A stretch of DNA of 64,000 bases from Coprenecus sp902388455. Its GTDB lineage: Bacteria; Bacteroidota; Bacteroidia; Bacteroidales; UBA932. The DNA is taken from positions 2,046,001 through 2,110,000 of the forward strand of contig OZ007032.1 in assembly GCA_963931615.1 (NCBI GenBank), given 5' to 3'. Positions 21,175 through 29,744 of this stretch are shown here, in pieces; the first letter of the stretch is position 1, and each line of letters begins with the position of its first letter. The notes under the pieces were generated by a model, which made no database searches, was not told the DNA's origin, and was given only the letters and a program-made list of their open reading frames with translations. The position numbers and the translations under genes are program-made.

Positions 21175-22749
21175 ATGACCATGGACACACAGCAGAGACT
21201 CTACCCGATAGGCATACAGACATTCGCGGATATCCGGAATGAGAATTACCTGTACATCGACAAAACTGAGTATGTGTACCGAATGACTCATTCGGGGGCG
21301 AGGTACATCTTCCTCAGCCGCCCGAGGAGGTTCGGAAAGTCACTGTTGGTATCCACCCTTCACAGTTACTTCGAAGGACGCAAGGAGCTCTTCAAGGGGC
21401 TGGCCATAGAGGCGCTGGAAAAGGACTGGACGGTGCATCCGGTGCTGCACTTCGACATGAGTGTCGCCAAGCATACGGACAAGGAGCAGCTGGCATTGAT
21501 GCTGGACGACCAACTCTCAGGATACGAAAGAATCTACGGCCTGAAGTCCGAAAAGGACAAAGGTCCGAACCTGCGTTTAAAAAGACTGATAGAGACCGCC
21601 TGCACACAGACCGGGCAGAAAGTGGTCGTGCTCATCGACGAATACGACGCACCCCTGCTGGACGTAGTCCACGAGGATACGGCCCTGCCGGTACTCCGCA
21701 ACGTCATGCGCAACTTCTACAGCCCCCTCAAGGCCTGCGACCCGTATCTCCGCTTCGTCTTCATGACCGGCATCACCAAGTTCTCCCAGCTCAGCATCTT
21801 CAGCGAGCTCAACAACCTGGAGAACATCAGCATGCTGGAGCAGTACGCAGCCGTATGCGGCATCTCCGAGGAAGAGATGCTCACTCAGATGAGCCCGGAC
21901 ATCGACAGACTGGCCCAGAGGCTGGAGCTCAGCCGCGAAGAGACACTGGACAAGCTGAAATCCAAATACGACGGCTACCACTTCACCTGGCCCTCGCCTG
22001 ACATCTACAACCCGTTCAGCCTCCTCAGGGCCTTCGCCAACGCAAAACTCGACTCCTACTGGTTCGGCAGCGGCACACCGACCTACCTGATAGAGATGAT
22101 GAGAAAATTCCACGTCACACCCTCACGCATAGGAGGAAACTCGGCCCCTGCCCCGGCGTTTGATGCCCCTACGGAGAGAATGACGGAGATAACTCCGCTG
22201 CTCTATCAGAGCGGATACATCACCATCAAGGCATACGACCGGATAATTGACCTCTACACGCTGGATATCCCCAACAACGAGGTGCGCATAGGCCTGATGA
22301 GATCCCTCCTGCCCTACTATGTCACACCTCCGTGCACCACCGAGGCCTCAACCACCGTCGCCAGAATATACGGAGCCATCCTGAACGAGGACCTCGACGG
22401 CGCCCTCCGTCTCCTCCAGACCTTCCTCGGCACCGTCCCCTACACCGACAACACCGGTTACGAGGGCCACTGGCAGCAGATGCTCTACATCATCTTCTCC
22501 CTCCTCGGATACTATGTGGACGTAGAGGTACGTACCCCGAAAGGCAGGGTGGACATGGTAATGCGCACCGCCACGAGACTCTACATCGTGGAACTCAAGC
22601 TCGACCATTCCGCAGAGGCCGCCATGCAGCAGATTGACCTGAAGCAGTACCCCGAACGCTTCGCCCTCTGCGGCCTGCCCGTCGTCAAGGTCGCAATCGA
22701 CTTCGACCGGGAAGCACACAACATCTCCGGCTGGAAGATTTCACAATAA
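21175..22749 (+). CDS. AAA-ATPase-like / PD-(D/E)XK nuclease family protein
   Basis: A 524-residue member of a large Bacteroidota family pairing an AAA-ATPase-like domain with a C-terminal PD-(D/E)XK nuclease-like domain. The N-terminal motif YPIGIQTFADIR plus YIDKTEYV is the family hallmark; Walker A is RRFGKSLL (about residues 49-56), Walker B VVLIDEYDAPLL near 157. The nuclease-like core near the C-terminus reads GRVDMVMRT...YIVELKL, giving the D and ExK residues. Many genomes carry many copies; their biological role is unproven and both mobile-element and defence-linked functions have been suggested. It stands alone, with no transposase or defence gene beside it. Confidence 0.85.
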   Translation: MTMDTQQRLYPIGIQTFADIRNENYLYIDKTEYVYRMTHSGARYIFLSRPRRFGKSLLVSTLHSYFEGRKELFKGLAIEALEKDWTVHPVLHFDMSVAKHTDKEQLALMLDDQLSGYERIYGLKSEKDKGPNLRLKRLIETACTQTGQKVVVLIDEYDAPLLDVVHEDTALPVLRNVMRNFYSPLKACDPYLRFVFMTGITKFSQLSIFSELNNLENISMLEQYAAVCGISEEEMLTQMSPDIDRLAQRLELSREETLDKLKSKYDGYHFTWPSPDIYNPFSLLRAFANAKLDSYWFGSGTPTYLIEMMRKFHVTPSRIGGNSAPAPAFDAPTERMTEITPLLYQSGYITIKAYDRIIDLYTLDIPNNEVRIGLMRSLLPYYVTPPCTTEASTTVARIYGAILNEDLDGALRLLQTFLGTVPYTDNTGYEGHWQQMLYIIFSLLGYYVDVEVRTPKGRVDMVMRTATRLYIVELKLDHSAEAAMQQIDLKQYPERFALCGLPVVKVAIDFDREAHNISGWKISQ

Positions 22750-22755
22750 TTTCCT

Positions 22756-22763
22756 TACTTTTG
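22756..22763 (+). promoter_or_regulatory. Candidate -7 promoter box of the deoxynucleoside kinase
   Basis: TACTTTTG matches TAnnTTTG and lies 27 bases before the ATG at 22791, supporting that start over an earlier in-frame one that would overlap the promoter. Confidence 0.5.
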
Positions 22764-22790
22764 CACATAGAAAGATTAAGTCAAGACAAT

Positions 22791-23405
22791 ATGCACATAG
22801 CGGTAGCAGGAAACATAGGCAGCGGCAAGACCACTCTGACGGGTCTGCTGGCCAGGCATTACGGATGGGAGCCGCACTTCGAGTCGGTGGATTTCAACCC
22901 CTATCTCGTGGATTTCTACAACGACATGCAGCGGTGGTCGTTCAACCTCCAGGTGTACTTCCTCAACAAGAGGCTCAAGGACATCGTCGAGTTCCAGAAC
23001 TCGGGGAAGAACGTGATTCAGGACCGCACTATCTACGAGGACGCGATGATATTCGCGCCGAACCTGCACGACATGGGACTGATGGACTCCCGCGACTTCG
23101 ACAACTACACCTCCCTCTTCGAGCTGATGCAGAAGATGGTGGGCTATCCCGACCTGCTGGTCTACCTGCGCTCGTCGATTCCGAACCTCGTGGAGCAGAT
23201 CCAGAAGCGCGGCCGCGAGTACGAGAACAGCATCCGCATAGACTACCTCAAGGGCCTCAACGACCGCTACGAGCAGTGGATATCGGAATACAAGGGCGAG
23301 CTGCTGATAGTGGACGTGGATACCTGCCGGTTCGAGGACCGCAAGGAGGACTTCAGTCAGGTCTGCGACCAGATAGACGCAAGGCTCTTCGGACTGTTCA
23401 GATAA
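22791..23405 (+). CDS. Deoxynucleoside kinase (dGK/dAK type)
   Basis: A 204-residue deoxynucleoside kinase that phosphorylates deoxyadenosine or deoxyguanosine in the salvage pathway. The P-loop GNIGSGKTTL starts at residue 7. Substrate-site features are FESVDFNPYL near 28, QDRTIYED (the DRS/DRT motif with catalytic acid nearby) near 76-83, and the lid RGREYENSIRIDYL near 137. The length is typical. The ATG at 22791 is used because it follows the promoter box. A strong terminator follows the stop within 25 bases. Confidence 0.9.
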   Translation: MHIAVAGNIGSGKTTLTGLLARHYGWEPHFESVDFNPYLVDFYNDMQRWSFNLQVYFLNKRLKDIVEFQNSGKNVIQDRTIYEDAMIFAPNLHDMGLMDSRDFDNYTSLFELMQKMVGYPDLLVYLRSSIPNLVEQIQKRGREYENSIRIDYLKGLNDRYEQWISEYKGELLIVDVDTCRFEDRKEDFSQVCDQIDARLFGLFR

Positions 23406-23425
23406 GGAAGCAAAGGCTGCGACAA

Positions 23426-23469
23426 TAAAAAAGAGGCTGCTCCAGACCAATCCGGAACAGCCTCTTTTG
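23426..23469. terminator. Bidirectional intrinsic terminator
   Basis: AAAAGAGGCTG and CAGCCTCTTTT form a stem, extended inside by TCC/GGA around a mismatch, with A-runs and T-runs on each side. It lies between convergent genes (deoxynucleoside kinase and iorB) and can stop transcription from both strands. Confidence 0.85.
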
Positions 23470-23514
23470 GCAAGGTGTGAGAAAGGTTATTGAATATACG
23501 TGTTTGTCACGCGG

Positions 23515-24096
23515 TTATCTGCTGACACTATGGCGGTAACCGGCCTCAAGGGCGGCGATGTTCTTATCCACGACATCCTGTCCCTTGCGGGAGAACACCT
23601 TGGCCACGGCGTCGCGGACGGCCTCATAGCTGAGGTCCATCATGGGGATGGCGGCACCGAGCAGCACCATATTGGCGGCCTGTGCGGGAGCTCCGGCATC
23701 CTTGGCAAGAGCCTCCACATCCAGCATCACCGTATGTGGCAGCTTCCGCAGATGCGCGTATATCTCCTCTTTCTCAGGATAGTTCGGAATATTGACGAAA
23801 GGCACCGACGAAGTGACGATCCATCCGTCCTTGGACAGCTCCTGTACGTAACGGAGGGCCTCCATAGGCTCGAGGGACATGATGATGTCCACCTTGCCGT
23901 AAGGAATCAGGTCGCTGTGGATAGGCTCGGAGGATATGCGCAGGTTGCTCTGTACGTCGCCTCCGCGCTGGCTCATTCCGTGAACCTCGGCCTGCTTGAT
24001 GTGAAGACCGTTGGTGAGGGCGGCCTCTCCGAGGACTGTGGCGATGGAGAGGATTCCCTGTCCTCCCACACCGGCTAATATTATGTCTTTTTTCAT
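23515..24096 (-). CDS. iorB: Indolepyruvate oxidoreductase subunit beta
   Basis: The 193-residue gamma-type (2-oxoacid:acceptor) subunit of indolepyruvate:ferredoxin oxidoreductase, which oxidatively decarboxylates aryl pyruvates from aromatic amino acids to aryl-acyl-CoA with reduction of a carrier. The N-terminus IILAGVGGQGILSIA is the Rossmann-like start of the family; HGMSQRGGDVQSNLR near 44 is the conserved core. Normal length. It lies 30 bases downstream of iorA in one operon. Confidence 0.93.
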   Translation of the reverse strand: MKKDIILAGVGGQGILSIATVLGEAALTNGLHIKQAEVHGMSQRGGDVQSNLRISSEPIHSDLIPYGKVDIIMSLEPMEALRYVQELSKDGWIVTSSVPFVNIPNYPEKEEIYAHLRKLPHTVMLDVEALAKDAGAPAQAANMVLLGAAIPMMDLSYEAVRDAVAKVFSRKGQDVVDKNIAALEAGYRHSVSR

Positions 24097-24126
24097 ATCG
24101 GATTCTAAGTTTTTACGGATTTGACA

Positions 24127-25752
24127 TTACTGCTGCTTTTTCTCCCTGGCGTGACGCTTGAAGGTCTGGATGCACTCGCGGCGGGGGATGACCACCGACA
24201 CGCCTTTATATTCCACCTCCTCGCGGATGACATTCTTAATCTCCTCCATATTCTTTGCCAGAGGCACTACTACGCGGATGTGGGCCGGATCGACTCCGAC
24301 TCCGGCGCATATGCTCTCGAGCTTGCCGGTACCGGCCGAGTCCTGTCCTCCTGTCATACCGGTAGTGAGGTTGTCGGAGATGACGATGACCACATTGGCA
24401 TTGGAATTTACACAGTCAAGCAGACCGGTGATACCGGAATGAGTAAATGTTGAATCGCCGATGACGGCAAACGAAGGGAACTGCCCGGCATCAGCGGCAC
24501 CTTTGGCCATAGTGATGGACGCACCCATATCCACGCAAGTGTGGATAGCCCTGAACGGAGGCAGAGCTCCAAGGGTATAGCAGCCGATATCGCTGAACAC
24601 GCGGGAATTCTCATACTCGGCAGCCACCTCATTGAGAGCGGCGTACATATCCCTGTGACCGCATCCCTGACAGAGAGCAGGCGGACGCGGCACCACGATG
24701 TCATCTTTAGGGAAAGTCTTGTGGGGACTGAGATGCAGGGCAGCACGGACACTGTCGGGCGTGAGTTCTCCGGTACGGGGCAGCAGACCGGTGAGACGGC
24801 CCTCGACCTGTATCTCGGAACCGATCATACCGCGGATCTTGTCCTCCACGAAAGGCTGGCCCTCCTCCATCACGATTACACGGTGTACTCCGGAAGCCAC
24901 CATATCGTTCACCAGTTTACGGGGAATGGGATAGCGTGTGAGCTTGAGCACTCCGCAGGGCACACCTTTGGGGAAATTCTCCAGAAGATAGTTGTAGGCG
25001 ATACCGCAGGCCACAACGGCCAGTCCCCTGTCCTCTCCGGGGGTAAAACTGTTGCGGGCATCCTCGGCAGAATCCAGTCCGAACTGTTTCTTATCCTTAA
25101 TCAGCTGCTCGTTCCGCACACGTGAATTGGCCGGAAGAAGTATCCACTGCCTGGGATTGTCCGGAAAATGAATCTGGTTCTGGGGACGGATATCCTCGCT
25201 GCCGTCCTTCAGAGTCCAAGTGGACACCTCTGCCCTGGAATGGGCCATGCGGGTGGTGATGCGCATCAGTACGGGAATACGCATTTTCTCGGAATAGTCA
25301 AATGCATCGCGGATCATATCGTAGGCCTCCTGCTGGCAGGAAGGCTCGAAGTATGGTATCATCGCGAAACGACCGTAGAAGCGGGAATCCTGCTCATTCT
25401 GGGAAGAATGCATAGAAGGGTCGTCAGCCGCTACAACCACCAGGCCTCCGTTGGCTCCAGTCATGGCGGAATTGACGAAAGCATCGGCTGCCACATTCAT
25501 GCCGACGTGCTTCATGCAGACCAGGGCCCGCTTGCCCATATAGGACATACCCAGGGCCGCCTCCATAGCGGTCTTCTCGTTGGCGCACCATTTACAGAAG
25601 ATGCGGTCAGAGGCCGGATCGGCCTTCTGACGGTTCTGGATGTACTCGGTAATCTCCGTAGAGGGAGTTCCGGGATAGGCGTAGACACCGGAAATACCCG
25701 AATGTATCGCCGCCAGTGCTATGGCTTCATCGCCAAGTAATAGTAATTTCAT
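24127..25752 (-). CDS. iorA: Indolepyruvate oxidoreductase subunit alpha, lacking the C-terminal ferredoxin domain
   Basis: A 541-residue TPP enzyme, partner of IorB. The N-terminal pyrimidine-binding domain starts LLLGDEAIALAAIHSG with YPGTPSTEI; the C-terminal pyrophosphate domain contains LCQGCGHRDMY near 363 and the Mg/TPP motif GDSTFTHSG near 427 to NLTTGMTGGQ. The chain ends shortly after VVIPRREC with a basic tail; the two-[4Fe-4S] ferredoxin-like domain that ends many archaeal IorA proteins is absent, so the electron exit route differs or is on another protein. The start at 25752 is the ATG directly before LLLGDEA; a longer frame would run through the promoter. Confidence 0.93.
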   Translation of the reverse strand: MKLLLLGDEAIALAAIHSGISGVYAYPGTPSTEITEYIQNRQKADPASDRIFCKWCANEKTAMEAALGMSYMGKRALVCMKHVGMNVAADAFVNSAMTGANGGLVVVAADDPSMHSSQNEQDSRFYGRFAMIPYFEPSCQQEAYDMIRDAFDYSEKMRIPVLMRITTRMAHSRAEVSTWTLKDGSEDIRPQNQIHFPDNPRQWILLPANSRVRNEQLIKDKKQFGLDSAEDARNSFTPGEDRGLAVVACGIAYNYLLENFPKGVPCGVLKLTRYPIPRKLVNDMVASGVHRVIVMEEGQPFVEDKIRGMIGSEIQVEGRLTGLLPRTGELTPDSVRAALHLSPHKTFPKDDIVVPRPPALCQGCGHRDMYAALNEVAAEYENSRVFSDIGCYTLGALPPFRAIHTCVDMGASITMAKGAADAGQFPSFAVIGDSTFTHSGITGLLDCVNSNANVVIVISDNLTTGMTGGQDSAGTGKLESICAGVGVDPAHIRVVVPLAKNMEEIKNVIREEVEYKGVSVVIPRRECIQTFKRHAREKKQQ

Positions 25753-25802
25753 AAAAATATACTTTGTTCTATCAATTTTAAAGGAAAGTCTTTCTCTAGC
25801 TT

Positions 25803-25834
25803 CAAAATTATAACTAATTATCGGAAAAGGCAAA
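25803..25834 (-). promoter_or_regulatory. iorAB promoter (-33/-7)
   Basis: On the minus strand TTTG (25831-25834), a 20-base spacer and TAATTTTG (25803-25810) match the Bacteroidota vegetative promoter in both boxes and in spacing. The -7 box is about 50 bases upstream of the iorA ATG. Confidence 0.7.
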
Positions 25835-25873
25835 ATTTTTTCGCCCAAATTACATAAAGTCACTGAAAATACG

Positions 25874-25881
25874 TATGTTTG
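25874..25881 (+). promoter_or_regulatory. Candidate -7 promoter box of panCD
   Basis: TATGTTTG matches TAnnTTTG, 20 bases before the panC ATG at 25902; it rules out the longer in-frame start at 25875. Confidence 0.5.
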
Positions 25882-25901
25882 CCCCCGATTTCCGAACAAT
25901 C

Positions 25902-26747
25902 ATGAAAGTAGCTAAAACCTTGACGGACTTCGTGTCCGCCCGCAAGTCTCTAGGAGACAAAACAGTAGGATTCGTACCTACAATGGGGGCCCTCCACGAG
26001 GGCCACGCCTCACTCATCCGCAGGGCCGTCGCCGAATGTGACGCCGTAGTGGTATCCGACTTCGTCAACCCGACCCAGTTCAATAATAAGACCGACTTCG
26101 AGACCTACCCCCGCATCCTGGATCAGGACTGCGCATTCGTCGAGGCCATCGGAGCTGCCGTCCTCTTCGCGCCACGTGTGGAGGACATCTACCCCGCCGG
26201 TACTGATTATAATACAAAGGTATTCGACCTCGGCGGCCTGGATCAATATGGGGAAGGTCCCAGGCGTCCAGGACATTTCAACGGCATGGCCCAGGTGGTC
26301 ACACGCCTCTTCGACATCGTCCGTCCCTCAAAGGCATACTTCGGGGAGAAGGACTTCCAGCAGCTGGCCATCATCGAGTATTTCGTCAGGAACCTCCACT
26401 ACCCCATAGAGATAGTCCGCTGTCCCATCGCAAGGGCAGAGGACGGACTGGCCCTGAGCTCCCGCAACAAGCTCCTGACCCCGGCCCAGAGAGCAGCTGC
26501 CCCCCACATCTACGCCTGCATCAGGCAGACAGTGAACATGGTAGGCAAAATGCCGGTGGCCGAGGCGGTAAGGAAGACCACGGAGCTAATCGACGCCGAC
26601 CCGGAACTCAGGACGGAGTATGTGGAAATCATAAATTCACTAAATTTGCGCCCAGTCTCCAGTTGGGACGAAGCGGAGCACCTGCGGCTGACCTGCGCGG
26701 TCTATGCCGGCCAGGTCCGTCTGATCGACAACATAGCACTCAAGTAG
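25902..26747 (+). CDS. panC: Pantothenate synthetase
   Basis: PanC joins pantoate and beta-alanine with ATP to give pantothenate, the coenzyme A precursor. The 281-residue protein shows the HIGH-like nucleotide motif in VPTMGALHEGHASLI near residue 28, NPTQFNNKTDFETYPR near 60, GEKDFQQL near 148 and the KMSKS-like LSSRNKLL near 184. The normal length and the promoter position support the ATG at 25902. panD follows after one base, so beta-alanine supply and use are coupled. Confidence 0.96.
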   Translation: MKVAKTLTDFVSARKSLGDKTVGFVPTMGALHEGHASLIRRAVAECDAVVVSDFVNPTQFNNKTDFETYPRILDQDCAFVEAIGAAVLFAPRVEDIYPAGTDYNTKVFDLGGLDQYGEGPRRPGHFNGMAQVVTRLFDIVRPSKAYFGEKDFQQLAIIEYFVRNLHYPIEIVRCPIARAEDGLALSSRNKLLTPAQRAAAPHIYACIRQTVNMVGKMPVAEAVRKTTELIDADPELRTEYVEIINSLNLRPVSSWDEAEHLRLTCAVYAGQVRLIDNIALK

Positions 26748-26748
26748 A

Positions 26749-27102
26749 ATGTACATCGAAGTAATAAAATCCAAGATCCACAGAGTCACCGTCACCCGTG
26801 CCAATCTCGACTACATCGGCAGCATCACGGTGGACCGCTCCCTGATGGAGGCCGCCGGTCTCTTCGAGGGGGAGAAAGTCTCCGTGGTCAATGTCACCAA
26901 CGGCAACCGGGTGGAGACCTACGTCATCCCAGGAGAAGAGGGCAGCGGCAGCATCGAGCTCAACGGCGCCGCGGCCCATCTGTTCGCTGCCGGAGACATC
27001 GTCATCATCATGTCCTACGCCATAGTGACTCCGGAAGAAGCCGGGACCTTCCGTCCCAAAGTGGTTTTTCCGGACACGCGCACTAACAAGCTCGTCCTGT
27101 AA
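26749..27102 (+). CDS. panD: Aspartate 1-decarboxylase proenzyme
   Basis: PanD makes beta-alanine from aspartate for pantothenate synthesis. The 117-residue proenzyme self-cleaves between Gly and Ser in YIGSITVD (Ser near residue 25), the Ser becoming the pyruvoyl group. Other family residues are KIHRVTVT at the start, NGNRVETYVI near 50 and GAAAHL near 74. It lies one base after panC and its stop codon abuts the next ATG. Confidence 0.96.
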   Translation: MYIEVIKSKIHRVTVTRANLDYIGSITVDRSLMEAAGLFEGEKVSVVNVTNGNRVETYVIPGEEGSGSIELNGAAAHLFAAGDIVIIMSYAIVTPEEAGTFRPKVVFPDTRTNKLVL

Positions 27103-28116
27103 ATGCCGGCACGGAAGCAGATAAAGAAGGTTATACAGTGGTCACTGATGCTGCTGCTGGCCTTCGTGCTGCTGTATTTCGCGTTCCGTGGAGTAAAATG
27201 GGCGGACTTCATGGAAGGAGTCCGCAGCTGCGATTTCCGCTGGATAGCCGTATCGATGGCAGCCAGCATCCTGGCATTCGTCATCAGGGGACTGCGGTGG
27301 CGTCTGGTAATGCTGCCCCTCAACCCTTCCATCACCCGCCGCGAGGCATACGACGGGGTGACGGTCGCCTACCTGACCAATTTCGCCCTGCCCAGGGCCG
27401 GAGAGCTGGCCCGCTGCGGAGTAATCTCCGCCACCGGCAAGGCATCCTTCGAGTCGGTGCTGGGGACGGTAGTGCTGGAGCGGAGCTGGGACATGGTGAC
27501 CTACTTGATTATCCTGTTCATTGTTCTGCTGGCAGGCGAGAGTTCCTTCAGCCAGTTTGTCTCCGATGAGGTATGGGGACCGGCAGTGGATTCCATGCCG
27601 TTCGACATCCTGTGGATCATCGGCGGAGCGGCCGCCGTATGCATTACTGCCTGCATCCTGGTATTCTGCTACAGAAAACGCCTGAGCCGGTACAAACTGT
27701 TCGCCAAACTGTTTTCCCTGGCCAAAGGGCTGATCGGAGGACTGACGGCCGGACTCCGGATGAAGGGCAAATGGAAATTCCTCCTCTACACCCTCCTGCT
27801 GTGGCTCTGCTACTGGATCATGAGCTATTCGACCATCCTGGCCATTCCCCAGGTGGCGGACCTCAACTGGGCGGACGCCCTCTTCCTGATGGTAGTCGGC
27901 AGCCTCGGCTGGATAGTGCCGGTGCAGGGCGGAATAGGCGCATACCATTTTATATTGTCCCTGGCCATGGCCTCGATTTACTCCATACCCCAGACTTCGG
28001 GCGTGATTTTTGCTACCATCTCCCATGAGAGCCAGGCCCTGACGATGCTCCTTTGCGGAGCCATTTCCATCGGTTCTATTTATCTTAAAAGACGTAAAAC
28101 TGATAAAAAAGCATAA
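27103..28116 (+). CDS. YbhN-like flippase-domain membrane protein (lysylphosphatidylglycerol synthase TM family)
   Basis: A 337-residue inner-membrane protein with about eight hydrophobic segments and the family motifs RGLRWRLVM near 64, LPRAGELARCG near 98 and LERSWDM near 124. The family shares the membrane domain of MprF, which flips lysyl-phosphatidylglycerol, but lacks the synthase domain, so lipid transport is the usual guess. It starts at the base after the panD stop, so it is transcribed with panCD; no metabolic link is obvious. Confidence 0.82.
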   Translation: MPARKQIKKVIQWSLMLLLAFVLLYFAFRGVKWADFMEGVRSCDFRWIAVSMAASILAFVIRGLRWRLVMLPLNPSITRREAYDGVTVAYLTNFALPRAGELARCGVISATGKASFESVLGTVVLERSWDMVTYLIILFIVLLAGESSFSQFVSDEVWGPAVDSMPFDILWIIGGAAAVCITACILVFCYRKRLSRYKLFAKLFSLAKGLIGGLTAGLRMKGKWKFLLYTLLLWLCYWIMSYSTILAIPQVADLNWADALFLMVVGSLGWIVPVQGGIGAYHFILSLAMASIYSIPQTSGVIFATISHESQALTMLLCGAISIGSIYLKRRKTDKKA

Positions 28117-28118
28117 CC

Positions 28119-28760
28119 ATGAAACATCATACCTTCACCGCCATTGCAGTCCTTATGCTGATATCCACAGCATCTTACGCTCAGAAAAACCTGGTTAGAG
28201 ATGCTGACTATTTTCCCCGAAGCGAGATATATCTTCAATACGGAACTCCATCAGTCATGGAACTTTCCACTATGCTTTCCCCAAATTTCCACGATGAGGT
28301 CACCAACGGAAATGCCCGCAACCAGAAATTCTCAGGCATCGTCGGTGTCGGATATAATTTCTTCCTCCATCCGCGAGTATCCATCGGACTGGATTTCGGA
28401 TACGGATACGGCAGTGCCGACATGTATATGACTGAACGTTCCGAGACAGGGCCGGCCAGTGACCCTCAGTATGTATGCCGGGCAACGGTGATGAACTACT
28501 CATGTCATCTGTCCGGTGCTTTCACATACTGGCAACAGGGCCCGATGGAGTGCTCCGGCGCATTGTATCTCGGTGTAAGCTATATGGATGAGTCAGTGGT
28601 GGACGCCGTCAGCGACGAGCTTATACCCAACGACCATCTGAATTTCTCGTTCCACATCACCGCTGTCAAGTTCCGCTACGGGGACATGGTCGGAGGCTTC
28701 GCCGAGCTCGGTTTCGGCTACCGCGGACTGGTCAATGTAGGCCTCTCCATCAAGATCTGA
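28119..28760 (+). CDS. Small outer-membrane beta-barrel-like protein
   Basis: A 213-residue exported protein with signal peptide MKHHTFTAIAVLMLISTASYAQ (cleavage near residue 22). The mature part has strands of alternating small/aromatic residues (VGVGYNFFLHPRVSIGLDFGYGYG near 68, GGFAELGFGYRGLVNVGLSI at the end), typical of an eight-stranded barrel. No enzymatic motif is recognised. The start is two bases after the YbhN-like gene, so it may be the last cistron of the panCD transcript. It converges on hmuV with nine bases between. Confidence 0.75.
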   Translation: MKHHTFTAIAVLMLISTASYAQKNLVRDADYFPRSEIYLQYGTPSVMELSTMLSPNFHDEVTNGNARNQKFSGIVGVGYNFFLHPRVSIGLDFGYGYGSADMYMTERSETGPASDPQYVCRATVMNYSCHLSGAFTYWQQGPMECSGALYLGVSYMDESVVDAVSDELIPNDHLNFSFHITAVKFRYGDMVGGFAELGFGYRGLVNVGLSIKI

Positions 28761-28769
28761 CCTCCTGCC

Positions 28770-29096
28770 CTACTCCGGCACGTAGATAATCTCCCCATTC
28801 TCCAGCTCGTAGGCTATGCCCACGCGCTTGCCCCTCTGACCGGACTTGGACTGGTCCTCGGAAGGGGTGTAGCGGTCGATGTTCTCTCCCTGCTTGACGA
28901 TGATCTCCATGTCCTCCTTGCCGGGGTTCTTGACCATCGTGAAGTCCTCGGGCGAAAGCATCTCGGTCATGTTGTAACGGGTCACGAGGGCGACCATAAG
29001 GGCCACGGCAAATACCATGGCCACGTCAAATAGGTTGCCCACCACGCTCATCGGGTCGTTCTCCTCGTCCCCTCCTAACAGTCTTCTCCTCTTCAT
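28770..29096 (-). CDS. hmuV: HmuV-like DUF2149 membrane protein
   Basis: A 108-residue protein with one transmembrane helix (about 21-40, VAMVFAVALMVALVTRY) after a basic N-terminus containing GGDEENDPMSVVGNLFDVA, and a periplasmic C-terminal part. It is the DUF2149 type that accompanies a MotA/TolQ/ExbB-like protein and a CobN-like chelatase; by topology it resembles ExbD/TolR. The ATG at 29096 overlaps the hmuU stop by four bases. Last gene of the operon. Probably pairs with HmuU to form an ion-driven motor; inferred from position and topology. Confidence 0.82.
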   Translation of the reverse strand: MKRRRLLGGDEENDPMSVVGNLFDVAMVFAVALMVALVTRYNMTEMLSPEDFTMVKNPGKEDMEIIVKQGENIDRYTPSEDQSKSGQRGKRVGIAYELENGEIIYVPE

Positions 29097-29728
29097 CGCA
29101 CTTCCTCCCCTGTCCTGGTTTCCACTTCCTGCACACCGGCGCATCCGTCCAGCACCTCCGACACGAACTCTAAGCGGTTCAGGTCACGGGTGTACCAGCG
29201 CTGCTTAACCTGCTGGGTGATGAAGCCTATCGCGGCCGAGAACAGGCCCACGACGGTCGTGGCGAAGGCCACCTGCATGTTGTAGGCCATCGAGCCGATA
29301 TCGCCGGTGGACAGGCCCACGAGAGCCGGGCCCATAGGAATCAGGGTTCCCATCAGACCGAGCATGGGGCCCATCTTCGAGAGGGTCTTGGAGGTGCCTA
29401 AGTCCTTGTCAGCGGCTATCTCGTAGTCGGAGAGCAGAAGCTGACGGTGCGCCCGGTCCTTGGTGGTGTCCAGCATACCGGCCAGGCAATTCAGCAGCGG
29501 GGACTTGGTATTGGCAGGCAGGGAAGCCCTCAGTTCCCCGACGGTAGCCGGAGTCAGCGCCTCGACCTTGGTCATGAACAGGCGGTCCACCTTGCGTATC
29601 TGAAGGTACTGTCCGAAGAAATTGCCGATCAGCAGCAGCGACCGGAGGAAAAACAGGATCAGCAGGACCACTACCGGTACGAGCAGTCCGTTGGAAATCC
29701 AGAAGAGAACATCAGATATGTAGTTCAT
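29093..29728 (-). CDS. hmuU: HmuU, MotA/TolQ/ExbB proton-channel family protein
   Basis: A 211-residue inner-membrane protein with three membrane segments: near 10-30, and two close together near 115-180 in the conserved MotA/TolQ/ExbB domain (SKMGPMLGLMGTLIPMGPALVGLS, then VAFATTVVGLFSAAIGFI). The ExbB family turns proton flow into mechanical work on a periplasmic partner. In hmu operons of Porphyromonas and Bacteroides this gene sits next to hmuS; here it follows hmuT by 16 bases and overlaps hmuV. It may energise HmuS or the HmuR receptor. Confidence 0.88.
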   Translation of the reverse strand: MNYISDVLFWISNGLLVPVVVLLILFFLRSLLLIGNFFGQYLQIRKVDRLFMTKVEALTPATVGELRASLPANTKSPLLNCLAGMLDTTKDRAHRQLLLSDYEIAADKDLGTSKTLSKMGPMLGLMGTLIPMGPALVGLSTGDIGSMAYNMQVAFATTVVGLFSAAIGFITQQVKQRWYTRDLNRLEFVSEVLDGCAGVQEVETRTGEEVR

Positions 29729-29744
29729 ACGTTTTTATATTTTA

